Below are positions 47,001 to 55,856 of a stretch of 64,000 nucleotides of DNA, piece after piece. The stretch's first letter is position 1; each line of letters begins with the position of its first letter. The DNA lies in contig NZ_CP101987.1 in the NCBI RefSeq assembly GCF_024508315.1, positions 1,612,001 through 1,676,000 of the forward strand, given 5' to 3'. The notes below the pieces were generated by a model. The model saw only the letters and a program-made list of their open reading frames with translations, was not told the DNA's origin and made no database searches. The stretch comes from Cellulomonas xiejunii (GTDB taxonomy: Bacteria > Actinomycetota > Actinomycetes > Actinomycetales > Cellulomonadaceae). The translations under genes and the position numbers were made by a program.

Positions 47001-49622
47001 ATGGCGACCCGTACGACCCCCGGCCCCGCGCGCCCTACGCGCGCCTCCGGTGCGTCGCCCCGGTCACCCAAGGGCGGCCAGCCTCGCGGCGGGACCCGCC
47101 CCGCGGGGCGTGGTGCCGCACCTGCACCCCGTCAGCCGGCCCTGCCGCTGCGGATCGTGCGCGGCGTCTGGATGGGGGCGGCCCACCTCGTCGGTGGCAC
47201 CGCGCGTCACGTCGGCGCCGGGGCGCGCGAGCTCGACCCCGCGCACCGTCGCGACGGACTCGCGCTGACCCTCGTGGGCCTCGCAGTCGTCGTCGCCGCA
47301 CGGGAGTGGTGGGACCTGTCGGGTTCCGCGGGCGACATCATCCACAACGTCGTCGCCGGCACCTTCGGTGTCGTCGGCGTCGCCGTCCCGGTCGTGCTGC
47401 TGGGGCTCGGCATCCGCCTCATGCGTCACCCCGACCGTGTCCAGGCCAACTCGCGCATCGGCATCGGGCTCACGGCGATCACGGTGGCCGTGTGCGGCAT
47501 CGTCCACCTCGCGCAGGGTCTTCCGGCCACGCAGGACATGGCTGCGGTGCGCGCGGCCGGCGGGATCATCGGGTTCGGTGTCGGCACCCCCTTGGCGGCG
47601 CTGCTCACGACGGTCGTCGCGGGCGTGCTCCTCGCGATCCTCGCGTTCTTCGGCGTCCTGGTGGTCACGGCGACGCCCGTGCACCTGATCGGGCCGCGGC
47701 TCGCCGCCCTGTACCGGCGCCTGACCGGCCACCACGAGGACGCGCCGGGCGAGCCCGACGAGCCGCTGGTGATCGAGGCGCTGCACAGCGCGCGTCCGGA
47801 GGCGCCCGTCAAGACACCCCGTCGTCTGCTGGGCCGCCGTCGCGCGCAGGCCGCGGCCGCGGCCGACGAGGGCCGGCTCGACGAGTACGTGGGGGACGAG
47901 GCGTTCGAGCGCGCCGCCGTCGTGGCGCGCGAGGAGGAGGCGGCTGCTGCGGCCGCTGCCGCGGACGCCGTCGCGACCCGTCGCATGGGCGCGACGCCCG
48001 CGGACGCCCCGACCGCAGTCGTCGAGGCCGCGCTGCCCGCCCCGCCCACGAGCGGCGTGCCCCGCGGCGAGCAGCCGATGCTCGAGGGCGACGTCGTGTA
48101 CATCCTGCCGACCGAGGACGTGCTGGCGAAGGGCCCGCCGCACAAGGTGCGGTCCGCCGCGAACGACCGGGTCGTCGAGTCGCTGACCTCGGTGCTGGAG
48201 CAGTTCGAGATCGACGCGCAGGTCACGGGCTTCACCCGGGGCCCGACCGTCACGCGCTACGAGGTGGAGCTCGGTCCCGCCGTCAAGGTCGAGCGCGTCA
48301 CCGCGCTGAGCAAGAACATCGCGTACGCGGTCGCCAGCGCCGACGTGCGGATCCTGTCGCCGATCCCGGGCAAGTCGGCCATCGGCATCGAGATCCCGAA
48401 CACCGACCGCGAGACCGTCGCGCTGGGCGACGTCCTGCGCTCGTCGGCCGCGAAGCGCAGCGAGCACCCCATGGTCATCGGTGTGGGCAAGGACGTCGAG
48501 GGCGGCTACGTCGTGGCGAACCTCGCCAAGATGCCGCACCTGCTCGTGGCCGGGGCGACCGGCGCGGGCAAGTCGTCGTTCGTGAACTCGATGATCGTGT
48601 CGATCCTCATGCGCTCGACGCCCGACGAGGTCCGGATGATCCTCGTCGACCCCAAGCGGGTCGAGCTGACGCTCTACGAGGGCATCCCGCACCTCATCAC
48701 CCCGATCATCACGAACCCGAAGAAGGCCGCCGAGGCCCTCGAGTGGGTCGTGCGGGAGATGGAGGCGCGTTACGACGACCTCGCCATGTTCGGCTACAAG
48801 CACATCGACGACTTCAACGCCGCGGTCCGCGTCGGCAAGGTCAAGCCGCTGCCCGGGTCGGAGCGCAAGATCGCGACCTACCCGTACCTCCTGGTCATCG
48901 TCGACGAGCTCGCCGACCTGATGATGGTGGCGCCGCGCGACGTCGAGGCGTCGATCCAGCGCATCACCCAGCTCGCGCGTGCGGCCGGCATCCACCTCGT
49001 CCTGGCGACGCAGCGCCCGTCCGTGGACGTGGTCACCGGTCTGATCAAGGCCAACGTGCCGTCGCGCCTCGCGTTCGCGACCAGCTCGCTGACGGACTCG
49101 CGCGTCGTGCTCGACCAGCCCGGTGCCGAGAAGCTCATCGGCCAGGGTGACGCGCTGTTCCTGCCGATGGGTGCCGCCAAGCCCATGCGTACGCAGGGGG
49201 CCTGGGTCTCGGAGTCCGAGATCCACGCGGTCGTCGATCACGTCAAGACGCAGCTCAAGCCGATCTACCGCGAGGACGTGGCGGTCCAGGCCGTCAAGAA
49301 GCAGGTCGACGACGACATCGGCGACGACCTCGACCTGTTGCTCCAGGCCGCCGAGCTCGTCGTGACCACGCAGTTCGGCTCCACGTCCATGCTGCAGCGC
49401 AAGCTGCGTGTCGGCTTCGCCAAGGCCGGGCGCCTCATGGACCTGCTGGAGTCGCGCGAGATCGTCGGCCCGTCCGAGGGCTCGAAGGCGCGGGAGGTGC
49501 TGCTGCAGCCGGACGACCTGCCGGCCACTCTCGCGATGCTGCGCGGCGAGCCCGAGCCGGCGGCACCGTCGCACGCCGACGAGGAGAGCGACGGCGGGCA
49601 CGACCCCACCGACGACCACTGA
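47001..49622 (+). CDS. ftsK: DNA translocase FtsK/SpoIIIE
   Basis: An 873-residue septal DNA pump for chromosome segregation. A basic Pro/Gly-rich tail (1-60) precedes four membrane segments (about 88-230). A charged/Ala-rich linker follows, then the motor with Walker [18 protein letters not shown] and Walker [16 protein letters not shown]-terminal gamma winged helix (about 790-855; [26 protein letters not shown]) reads polar KOPS-type sequences. ATG 47001 is taken over the upstream-open frame. The next gene starts ten bases after the stop. Confidence 0.95.
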   Translation: MATRTTPGPARPTRASGASPRSPKGGQPRGGTRPAGRGAAPAPRQPALPLRIVRGVWMGAAHLVGGTARHVGAGARELDPAHRRDGLALTLVGLAVVVAAREWWDLSGSAGDIIHNVVAGTFGVVGVAVPVVLLGLGIRLMRHPDRVQANSRIGIGLTAITVAVCGIVHLAQGLPATQDMAAVRAAGGIIGFGVGTPLAALLTTVVAGVLLAILAFFGVLVVTATPVHLIGPRLAALYRRLTGHHEDAPGEPDEPLVIEALHSARPEAPVKTPRRLLGRRRAQAAAAADEGRLDEYVGDEAFERAAVVAREEEAAAAAAAADAVATRRMGATPADAPTAVVEAALPAPPTSGVPRGEQPMLEGDVVYILPTEDVLAKGPPHKVRSAANDRVVESLTSVLEQFEIDAQVTGFTRGPTVTRYEVELGPAVKVERVTALSKNIAYAVASADVRILSPIPGKSAIGIEIPNTDRETVALGDVLRSSAAKRSEHPMVIGVGKDVEGGYVVANLAKMPHLLVAGATGAGKSSFVNSMIVSILMRSTPDEVRMILVDPKRVELTLYEGIPHLITPIITNPKKAAEALEWVVREMEARYDDLAMFGYKHIDDFNAAVRVGKVKPLPGSERKIATYPYLLVIVDELADLMMVAPRDVEASIQRITQLARAAGIHLVLATQRPSVDVVTGLIKANVPSRLAFATSSLTDSRVVLDQPGAEKLIGQGDALFLPMGAAKPMRTQGAWVSESEIHAVVDHVKTQLKPIYREDVAVQAVKKQVDDDIGDDLDLLLQAAELVVTTQFGSTSMLQRKLRVGFAKAGRLMDLLESREIVGPSEGSKAREVLLQPDDLPATLAMLRGEPEPAAPSHADEESDGGHDPTDDH

Positions 49623-49632
49623 GCGGCGTGGC

Positions 49633-51807
49633 GTGGACGCAGGTCTGGTAGGCCCCTACGGCGTCGTCACGACGGTCATCGCGGTGGTCGCGGTCGCCGC
49701 GCTCGGGACCGTGCTCGTCCTGCTGCGTCGTGAGCGCACCCAGGCGCGTCGCAACGCCGAGCTCGTGCGCGTCGCCGGCCAGCTGCACCGGCGGTACGAC
49801 GCGCTGCAGCTGGTGACCAGCGAGGGCGTCGTGGTGCTGTCGCACGACGGGCTCGTGCTGGACTTGTCGGAACGGGCCGCGCAGATCCTCGGCGTGACGC
49901 GCGACGCCGTCGTGGGCCTCCCGGTGTCACGGATCCCGGTCATGCTGCTCGACGACCGTGGACTCGCGGTGAACCCCGGGTTCGTGCTCGGCCGGCACGG
50001 CGCGCAGGCCGAGGAGCGCACGACCGTGGTCACCCTGGTCCCGCCAGGGCCGGGCGCGCGGCCGTCGGTCGTCCAGGCGACCAGCCGCCTCATGCCGGGT
50101 GACGACGGCGGCGAGACCGCGGCGCTCACCACGATCGTCGACATCACCGCACGGCATGACGTCGAGGTGGCGCTGTCGCGCAGCGAGACGCAGTTCAAGG
50201 TGGCGATGGAGAACGCGCCGATCGGCATGGCGCTCGTCGACCTCGACTGGCGCATCACCGAGGCCAACGTCGCGCTCGCGGAGCTGCTCGGGACCCACGC
50301 GTCTGCCCTCCGGGGCTACCGGGTAGACGAGCTGAGCGCACCGGAGGACCGCGCCTCCCAGCGCATGGAGATGGACAAGCTCCTCGGTGGCGGGCAGCAG
50401 CGGTTCTCGCTCGAGATGCGGTGCCGACGCGCCGACGAGCAGCTCGTGTGGGTGGTGCTCGACGCGGCGCTCGTGCGGGCGGCCGACGGGGAGGCCGACC
50501 ACTTCGTGGTCCAGGTGCGCGACGCCACGGAGTCGAAGATGCAGGCGGAGATGCTCACGCACCGCGCGATGCACGACCCGCTCACCGGTCTGGCGAACCG
50601 CACGCTGCTGCAGGAGGTGCTGCAGGCCGCGCTCGCGCAGCCGGGCGCGGTCGACCGGATCGCCGTGCTCGCGTGCGACCTCGACGGGTTCAAGGCGATC
50701 AACGACCGGTACGGGCACGCGACCGGTGACGACATCCTCGTGCACGTCGCGGGCGTGCTGCGCGCCGCGTCGTCCGGCAACGGGACCGTGGCGCGGCTCG
50801 GTGGCGACGAGTTCGTCGTGGTGGTGCAGGACGTGCATGCGGCCAAGGCCGTCTTCGAGGTCGCCAACGAGATCCACTCGGGCCTCGCCGAGCCGGTGCG
50901 TGTCGGGCGCCGCCGCCTCGGGGTGCGGGCGAGCATCGGGATCGCGCTCGCAGAGGTGCACCTCGTCGAGGCGGGCGCGCCCACCCTCCTGGCCGCGGCC
51001 GACGCCGCGCTCTACCGCGCCAAGCAGACCGGCCGCGGACGGACCGAGGTGTACGACACGTCGATGGAGCTCGCCGCCCCCTCGAACGTGCACCGCGAGC
51101 TCGTGCACGCCATCGAGAGCGGGGAGATGGTGGTGCACTACCAGCCCATCGTCGACCTGTCCGACGCCCGGGTCGTCGGCTACGAGGCCCTCGTGCGCTG
51201 GCAGCACCCGCACCGCGGTCTGCTGCTGCCCGGGGCCTTCCTGTCCCAGGTGCAGGACGCGGGTGCGTCGGTGCTCCTCGGGCAGCTGGTCGCGACACGG
51301 GTCGTCGAGTTCCTCGCCACGCACGCGGACGACGGCCGGTGGGTCTCCGTGAACGTCTCGGCGGACCAGCTGGGCGACTCGGAGCTGGCCACGCGTCTGC
51401 TCCAGGACCTCTCACGGCACCGGGTGACGGCGGGCCGCCTGGTCCTGGAGCTGACCGAGTCGTCCCTGGTCGCCTCGGGCACGCGCATCCGGCACGAGCT
51501 CACGCAGCTCTCGGCGGCCGGCGTGCCGATCCTGCTCGACGACTTCGGTACGGGGGTCTCGCCCCTGTCCTACCTGCGGGACCTGCCGGTCGCAGGTGTG
51601 AAGCTCGACATGTCGTTCACGTCGGGGATCCCGCACGACCCGACGGCCGGGAAGGTGGTGCGCGCGCTCGGGGCCCTGGCGCGTGAGCTGGCGATGGTGA
51701 CCATCGCTGAGGGCATCGAGAACGAGGAGCAGGCGGACTTCCTGCGACGCAACGGGTGGCGGTACGGGCAGGGCTGGCTCTACGGGGGCGCGCGGCCCGT
51801 GGACTGA
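49633..51807 (+). CDS. Membrane-anchored PAS-GGDEF-EAL cyclic-di-GMP enzyme
   Basis: A 724-residue bifunctional c-di-GMP protein. One N-terminal membrane helix (about residues 8-32), a PAS-like domain (about 60-160) and a second PAS/PAC (about 180-305; FKVAMENAPIGMALVDLDWRI) are followed by GGDEF (intact at 390-394 in ARLGGDEFVVVV) and EAL (518-520 in YEALVRW). EAL metal and catalytic motifs are present: VNVSADQL, LELTESSL, LLDDFGTG (Asp636, Asp637) and TIAEGIENE. No inhibitory RxxD lies five residues before GGDEF. GTG 49633 is in frame; the ftsK stop is ten bases away. Net cyclase or phosphodiesterase output is not predictable. Confidence 0.92.
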   Translation: MDAGLVGPYGVVTTVIAVVAVAALGTVLVLLRRERTQARRNAELVRVAGQLHRRYDALQLVTSEGVVVLSHDGLVLDLSERAAQILGVTRDAVVGLPVSRIPVMLLDDRGLAVNPGFVLGRHGAQAEERTTVVTLVPPGPGARPSVVQATSRLMPGDDGGETAALTTIVDITARHDVEVALSRSETQFKVAMENAPIGMALVDLDWRITEANVALAELLGTHASALRGYRVDELSAPEDRASQRMEMDKLLGGGQQRFSLEMRCRRADEQLVWVVLDAALVRAADGEADHFVVQVRDATESKMQAEMLTHRAMHDPLTGLANRTLLQEVLQAALAQPGAVDRIAVLACDLDGFKAINDRYGHATGDDILVHVAGVLRAASSGNGTVARLGGDEFVVVVQDVHAAKAVFEVANEIHSGLAEPVRVGRRRLGVRASIGIALAEVHLVEAGAPTLLAAADAALYRAKQTGRGRTEVYDTSMELAAPSNVHRELVHAIESGEMVVHYQPIVDLSDARVVGYEALVRWQHPHRGLLLPGAFLSQVQDAGASVLLGQLVATRVVEFLATHADDGRWVSVNVSADQLGDSELATRLLQDLSRHRVTAGRLVLELTESSLVASGTRIRHELTQLSAAGVPILLDDFGTGVSPLSYLRDLPVAGVKLDMSFTSGIPHDPTAGKVVRALGALARELAMVTIAEGIENEEQADFLRRNGWRYGQGWLYGGARPVD

Positions 51808-51832
51808 GCGCGCGGTGCGCCCGGTGGCGAGG

Positions 51833-51877
51833 GCGTGGTGCGACGGCGCGTGGTGCGACGGCGCGTGGTGCGACGGC
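51833..51877. repeat. Three perfect 15-bp tandem repeats
   Basis: GCGTGGTGCGACGGC occurs three times without a gap or mismatch in the 74-base space between the convergent GGDEF-EAL and CapA-like genes. Confidence 0.95.
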
Positions 51878-51881
51878 GCGG

Positions 51882-53198
51882 TCAGCGCGTGCGGGGCAGC
51901 ACGACGGGTGCGGGCCCGGTCGAGCGCGCGGGGGTGCTGCGCTCCTCGGCGTCGTCGCCGGCCGCGGCCCGGACCAGCGTGAGGCGTCGCGCGACCTCCG
52001 CGGCGGGGATCGTGGCCGTGCCCTCGGGGACGTCGACGAGCGCGTGGACGCGGTGCCCACCGCGCCGGTCGACGGTGATCGGCGTCCACTGCACACCGGT
52101 GACGCGTGCCGGCCCCGCCGCGGTGTCGCCGGCGCTCCGGCCCGGCACGACGACCTGCGCGGTCAGGAGCAGACCGGACGCGGTCTCGGCGACGCAGCAG
52201 GCGGAGTCCTGGTTGGACACGTAGTTGCCCAGGCCGTAGGCGACCCACATGCCGTCGCCGCCGGGCCCTCCGGGGAGGCGCTCCACGGGTTGTGGCACGT
52301 GCGCGTGGTGCCCGATGACGAGGTCCACCGCGCCGGAGTCCGCGAGCTGCTGCGCCACCTCGCGCTGCGCCTCCGTGGGGGCGGTGCGGTACTCCGAGCC
52401 CCAGTGCAGGCTGACGAGCACCACGTCGGCACCCGAGGCGCGGGCTCCTGTCGCCCGGCGGACGACGTCGTCGCCGTCCAGCAGCTGCACCGACCAGGGC
52501 TTGTCCGCGTCGACGGGCATCCCGTTGGTCCCGTACGTGGCGGCCAGGTGCGCGACGGTCACGGTGCGTCCCGCCCGGTCGAGGCGGTAGAGCTGGGGCT
52601 CGGCGTCCTCGGTCGCGGAGCGTGCGGTCCCGACGTGGCCGAGCCCGACCGCGTCGAGCGCGTCGAGCGTCGCACCCACGCCCTTCCACCCGCGGTCGAC
52701 GGAGTGGTTCGACGCGGTCGAGCACCCGTCCCAGCCCTGGTCGGCGAGGCCGCTGACGAGCTCCGCAGGGGCTCCGAAGACAGGGAAGCCCGACGGCGCC
52801 GAGCCGTCCGGCGCGACCGGGACCTCGAGGTGGCACAGGGCGAGGTCAGCCTGCTCCACCCAGGGGTCCAGCGGGTCGAGCAGCCGGCCGAAGTCGTATC
52901 CGTGGCCGTCGCGCGCGGACCGCACCACGGGCAGATGGGGCAGCACGTCACCCGCGGCGACGACGCTGAGCTCGATGTCGGGCTCGGGCGTGCTCTCGAC
53001 CGTCGGGGTCGGGGCGGTTGGCGGCGCGGAGGTGGAGGCGCCTGCGACCGTTGGCGCGGGGGGCAGCGGGGCACGTCGCCAGACCGTGCCGAAGGCCCCG
53101 GCGGCACCCACGGAACCCACCAGGACGAGGCCCGTCAGGGCACCGGCGACCGCGACCGGGAGTACCGGCCGGCGCAGGTCCCGGGCGTGTCGAGGCAC
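51882..53198 (-). CDS. CapA family metallophosphatase-like protein
   Basis: A 438-residue protein with one N-terminal membrane helix (about 13-36), a Pro/Thr/Ala-rich linker and a CapA (poly-gamma-glutamate synthesis-type) domain with calcineurin-like fold (about 75-370). The features are LSVVAAGDVLPHLPVV, CHLEVPVAPDG, STASNHSVDRGWKG and DLVIGHHAHVPQPVERL. The domain faces outside. CapA-family proteins are often cell-envelope proteins, and capBC partners are not nearby, so capsule synthesis is not implied. GTG 53198 has TATCCT at seven bases. Confidence 0.85.
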   Translation of the reverse strand: MPRHARDLRRPVLPVAVAGALTGLVLVGSVGAAGAFGTVWRRAPLPPAPTVAGASTSAPPTAPTPTVESTPEPDIELSVVAAGDVLPHLPVVRSARDGHGYDFGRLLDPLDPWVEQADLALCHLEVPVAPDGSAPSGFPVFGAPAELVSGLADQGWDGCSTASNHSVDRGWKGVGATLDALDAVGLGHVGTARSATEDAEPQLYRLDRAGRTVTVAHLAATYGTNGMPVDADKPWSVQLLDGDDVVRRATGARASGADVVLVSLHWGSEYRTAPTEAQREVAQQLADSGAVDLVIGHHAHVPQPVERLPGGPGGDGMWVAYGLGNYVSNQDSACCVAETASGLLLTAQVVVPGRSAGDTAAGPARVTGVQWTPITVDRRGGHRVHALVDVPEGTATIPAAEVARRLTLVRAAAGDDAEERSTPARSTGPAPVVLPRTR

Positions 53199-53205
53199 GT
53201 CCGGG

Positions 53206-53211
53206 AGGATA
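53206..53211 (-). promoter_or_regulatory. -10 hexamer, capA-like gene
   Basis: TATCCT (minus strand) ends seven bases before GTG 53198. Confidence 0.5.
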
Positions 53212-53294
53212 GTCGGTCATCCGTCCAGGTGAGTGCCGCCGGACGGGTGGCGGCGCGGGCAGCGGTGCCGTTCGGGCTGGTCCGGCGCGGACCG

Positions 53295-53300
53295 TAGGCT
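53295..53300 (+). promoter_or_regulatory. -10 hexamer, pgsA
   Basis: TAGGCT lies immediately before GTG 53301 but six bases before GTG 53307, so the second GTG is the better start. Confidence 0.5.
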
Positions 53301-53306
53301 GTGTGT

Positions 53307-53900
53307 GTGGTTGACGACGCTCCCTCCGTGTGGAACCCGGCCAACGTCGTCACGGTCCTGCGGATCGTCGTCGTCCCGTTCTTCGCCCTGGCGCTCCTCG
53401 ACGACGGCGGTCACACCGTGGCGGGGCGCCTGCTGGCGACCGCCCTGTTCGTGGCCGCGGCCGCGACCGACCGGCTCGACGGCTGGTTGGCGCGACGGTC
53501 CGGGCAGGTGACGGACCTGGGCAAGCTCCTGGACCCGATCGCGGACAAGCTGCTCATCGGCAGCGGGCTGGTGCTGCTGTCGTGGCTCGGCGACCTGTGG
53601 TGGGTCGTGACCGTCGTGATCCTGGTCCGGGAGCTCGGCATCACCGTGATGCGGTTCTTCCTGCTGCGGTACGTGGTGCTGCCGGCGTCACGTGGCGGCA
53701 AGCTCAAGACCGTGCTCCAGGCCGTCGCGATCTCGCTCTACCTGCTGCCGCTGGCGCACCTGCCGGCGTTCGTCTCCGTGGTCGCCGCGGCGGTCATGGG
53801 CGTCGCGGTCCTGGTCACCGTCGTGACGGGCCTGGACTACGTACGCGACGCCGTCCGGATCCGGCGGGCCGCAGGGCTGCCGCCCGCTGCGGGGTTGTGA
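53307..53900 (+). CDS. pgsA: CDP-diacylglycerol-glycerol-3-phosphate phosphatidyltransferase
   Basis: A 197-residue membrane enzyme of phosphatidylglycerol synthesis. It begins MVDDAPSVWNPANVVTVLRI. The complete CDP-alcohol motif D-G-x2-A-R-x8-G-x3-D-x3-D is read in LDGWLARRSGQVTDLGKLLD and PIAD. About five membrane helices. The next gene overlaps its stop (GTGA). Gene order ftsK-pgsA-cinA-clgR is conserved in actinobacteria. Confidence 0.94.
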   Translation: MVDDAPSVWNPANVVTVLRIVVVPFFALALLDDGGHTVAGRLLATALFVAAAATDRLDGWLARRSGQVTDLGKLLDPIADKLLIGSGLVLLSWLGDLWWVVTVVILVRELGITVMRFFLLRYVVLPASRGGKLKTVLQAVAISLYLLPLAHLPAFVSVVAAAVMGVAVLVTVVTGLDYVRDAVRIRRAAGLPPAAGL

Positions 53901-54382
53901 GCACGGTGCGGGACGTCGCGGCGAACCTGCTCGCGGCCCTCGCGCGGCGTGGGTGGACGCTCGCGGTGGCCGAGTCGCTCACAGGAGGGCTGGTCACGGC
54001 GACCCTCGTGGAGGTCCCGGGTGCCTCGGCCGTGCTCCGTGGTGGCGTCGTGGCGTACGCGACGGACCTCAAGCACACGGTCCTCGGGGTCGACGCCGGC
54101 CTGCTCGCGCGACGTGGAGCGGTCGATCCGGACGTCGCGTCGGCGATGGCCACGGGCGTGCGGCGGCGGCTGGGTGCCGACGTGGGGCTCGCGACCACGG
54201 GCGTCGCCGGACCGCAGGCCCAGGACGGGCACGCGCCCGGAACGGTCCACGTGGCGGTGGTCACGCCCGCGTCCGTGCTGGTCCGCAGCCTGGAGCTGCC
54301 CGGCGACCGCGCGGCCGTGCGAGCGGCGGCGAGTGCCTGCGTCCTCGCGCTCGCCATGGACGCCCTCGCGGTCGACGCGTGA
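53897..54382 (+). CDS. pncC: CinA C-terminal domain protein, nicotinamide-nucleotide amidase type
   Basis: A 161-residue stand-alone CinA C-terminal (PncC) domain that deamidates NMN in pyridine-nucleotide recycling. The features are [37 protein letters not shown] and [22 protein letters not shown]. It lacks the N-terminal COG1058 domain of full CinA. GTG 53897 overlaps the pgsA stop. Confidence 0.9.
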   Translation: MSTVRDVAANLLAALARRGWTLAVAESLTGGLVTATLVEVPGASAVLRGGVVAYATDLKHTVLGVDAGLLARRGAVDPDVASAMATGVRRRLGADVGLATTGVAGPQAQDGHAPGTVHVAVVTPASVLVRSLELPGDRAAVRAAASACVLALAMDALAVDA

Positions 54383-54417
54383 GGCCGTGCTGGTCACCCC
54401 GGCCCCGTGTCCGGCAG

Positions 54418-54443
54418 GGAACACTCGGCGGTGCGGCCACGTT
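54418..54443 (+). promoter_or_regulatory. ECF SigH/SigR-type promoter of clgR
   Basis: GGGAAC (54417-54422) and GTTG (54441-54444) are 18 bases apart, matching the oxidative/heat-stress ECF sigma consensus GGGAAT/C-N18-GTT. It would give a leader of about 165 bases. SigH-type control of clgR is known in corynebacteria. Confidence 0.6.
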
Positions 54444-54509
54444 GGGGACTGTGTGACGACGACCCGACCGCCGGTGCGCGGGACAGGAGCACGCGTGGGC
54501 GGTGCGAGG

Positions 54510-54515
54510 TACGGT
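54510..54515 (+). promoter_or_regulatory. Second candidate promoter of clgR
   Basis: TACGGT, about 100 bases upstream of the clgR ATG, could be a housekeeping -10. Confidence 0.3.
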
Positions 54516-54521
54516 GGACGT

Positions 54522-54543
54522 CTCCCGGCCGTACGGCCGGGAG
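54522..54543 (+). promoter_or_regulatory. 22-base palindrome in the clgR leader
   Basis: CTCCCGGCCG, a TA centre and CGGCCGGGAG form perfect ten-base arms just downstream of the TACGGT element. It may be an operator (autoregulation) or an RNA hairpin. Confidence 0.5.
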
Positions 54544-54617
54544 CAGCAGGTGCACTGGTCCCGCGTGGAGCGGGCCCATCAGGTGACCGAGGACACGACG
54601 TGAGGGGAGGAGCCCGG

Positions 54618-54977
54618 ATGGTCGTTCTACGACGAGAGATCGGCGACGTCCTGCGAGACGCGCGCCAGCGCCAGGGGCGGACCCTTCGAGAGGTCTCCTC
54701 GGCGGCCCGCGTGTCGTTGGGCTACCTCAGCGAGGTCGAGCGCGGGCAGAAGGAGGCGTCGTCGGAGCTGCTGAGCAGCATCTGCGACGCGCTCGACGTC
54801 CCGCTGTCGCTCGTGCTGCGCGAGGTCAGCGACCGCGTCGCCGTGGCCGAGGGTCTGCTGATCCCGGACACCGTCCCGGCGGACCTCACCGTCGCAGCCG
54901 GACTCGGCATCGACCGCGCGATCGGTGGCGACGCCGGATGGGCGATGCCCCGGTCGGAGCTCGCTCCGGTCGGCTGA
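54618..54977 (+). CDS. clgR: ClgR-type XRE family regulator
   Basis: A 119-residue regulator of clp protease and stress genes. The Xre-type helix-turn-helix is in [58 protein letters not shown] (about 5-62). The C-terminal tail ([20 protein letters not shown]) is of the short, protease-sensitive type. ATG 54618 follows GGGGAGGAG. A 235-base upstream gap holds an ECF-type promoter and a palindrome. recA, often close downstream of clgR, is not adjacent here. Confidence 0.92.
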   Translation: MVVLRREIGDVLRDARQRQGRTLREVSSAARVSLGYLSEVERGQKEASSELLSSICDALDVPLSLVLREVSDRVAVAEGLLIPDTVPADLTVAAGLGIDRAIGGDAGWAMPRSELAPVG

Positions 54978-54983
54978 GCCGAG

Positions 54984-55009
54984 CGTGGGCTGAGCGCCCG
55001 GCGCCCACG
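54984..55009. terminator. Bidirectional hairpin between clgR and nei2
   Basis: The arms CGTGGGC (54984-54990) and GCCCACG (55003-55009) enclose a 12-base loop in the 45-base gap between convergent genes. Confidence 0.5.
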
Positions 55010-55022
55010 TGCAGCGGCGGTC

Positions 55023-55844
55023 TCAGTGCCGGCCGCGCACCTGGCAGCCGGGGCACCAGTAGGCCTGCCGCTGCGTCGGCGGCGTCCCGACGTCGCCGCG
55101 TGCCACCCGCGCGCCGCAGCGCGGGCACGTGCGTCCCTCGCGTCCGTACACGGCCGGTGACGGCCTGCCCGTCGCGACCGACGCGCGGAGCAGCGCACGC
55201 GCCGAGCGCAGGACCTCGTCGGCGTCGACGACGTCGTCGGCGCGCGCCCACGGCCACCATCCGCGGGCGAAGAGCGACTCCGCCATGAAGATGGTCCCGA
55301 TCCCGACCACGACGCGCTGATCGAGGAGCACCTCCGCGACCGGCCGCGATCCCTCGGCCGCCCAGCGCCGCAGCGCTTCGTCGATGCCCGGCGTCGGCAG
55401 GTCCAGCACGGGCGGCCCTGCCCACGGGACACCGGGCGTCGAGTCGAAGTCACCGTCGAGCACGTCCGGTCCGAGGTGCCCCAGCAGCGTGCGCTCGGCG
55501 TTCGTGCGGACCACGTCGAGCATGCCGAGCTGGTACCCGAGAGCCGTCCACCGCTCGTCGCCGAGCACCGCGCGGACCTGGGGGGACCGTGCCGCCGCAC
55601 GCTGCCCGGTCGTGGGGACGAGCCGCCACGTGCCGTCCATCCGCAGGTGCGTGTGGAGCGTGCGCCCGTCGTCGAAGCGGGTCAGCAGGTGCTTGCCGTA
55701 GGGACGTGTCCCGAGCACCGTCCTGCCGGTGAGGTCGACGGTCGCTGCGGTCGGCCACCGCAGGTCGGCGCGCACGAGGCGGCGTCCGGCGAGCGCACGG
55801 TCCAGGTGCGCGGCCGTGCGGCGCAGCACGTCACCCTCGGGCAT
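55023..55844 (-). CDS. nei: Endonuclease VIII-like DNA glycosylase (Nei2 type)
   Basis: A 273-residue Fpg/Nei enzyme removing oxidised pyrimidines. The N-terminus MPEGDVLRRTAAHLDRAL carries catalytic Pro2 and Glu3 in the Nei-type MPEGD context. The helix-two-turn-helix is VVVGIGTIFMAESLFARG, and the C-terminal zinc finger has CPRC and CPGC. It starts 12 bases after the lhr stop, so it is co-transcribed with the repair helicase; the same pair (lhr-nei) occurs in mycobacteria. Confidence 0.92.
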   Translation of the reverse strand: MPEGDVLRRTAAHLDRALAGRRLVRADLRWPTAATVDLTGRTVLGTRPYGKHLLTRFDDGRTLHTHLRMDGTWRLVPTTGQRAAARSPQVRAVLGDERWTALGYQLGMLDVVRTNAERTLLGHLGPDVLDGDFDSTPGVPWAGPPVLDLPTPGIDEALRRWAAEGSRPVAEVLLDQRVVVGIGTIFMAESLFARGWWPWARADDVVDADEVLRSARALLRASVATGRPSPAVYGREGRTCPRCGARVARGDVGTPPTQRQAYWCPGCQVRGRH

Positions 55845-55856
55845 CGCGTTGCCGGG

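Noticed and set aside
51882..53198. CapA-like gene as part of a poly-gamma-glutamate capsule operon
   Set aside because: No capB or capC partner is adjacent and the gene stands alone on its strand.
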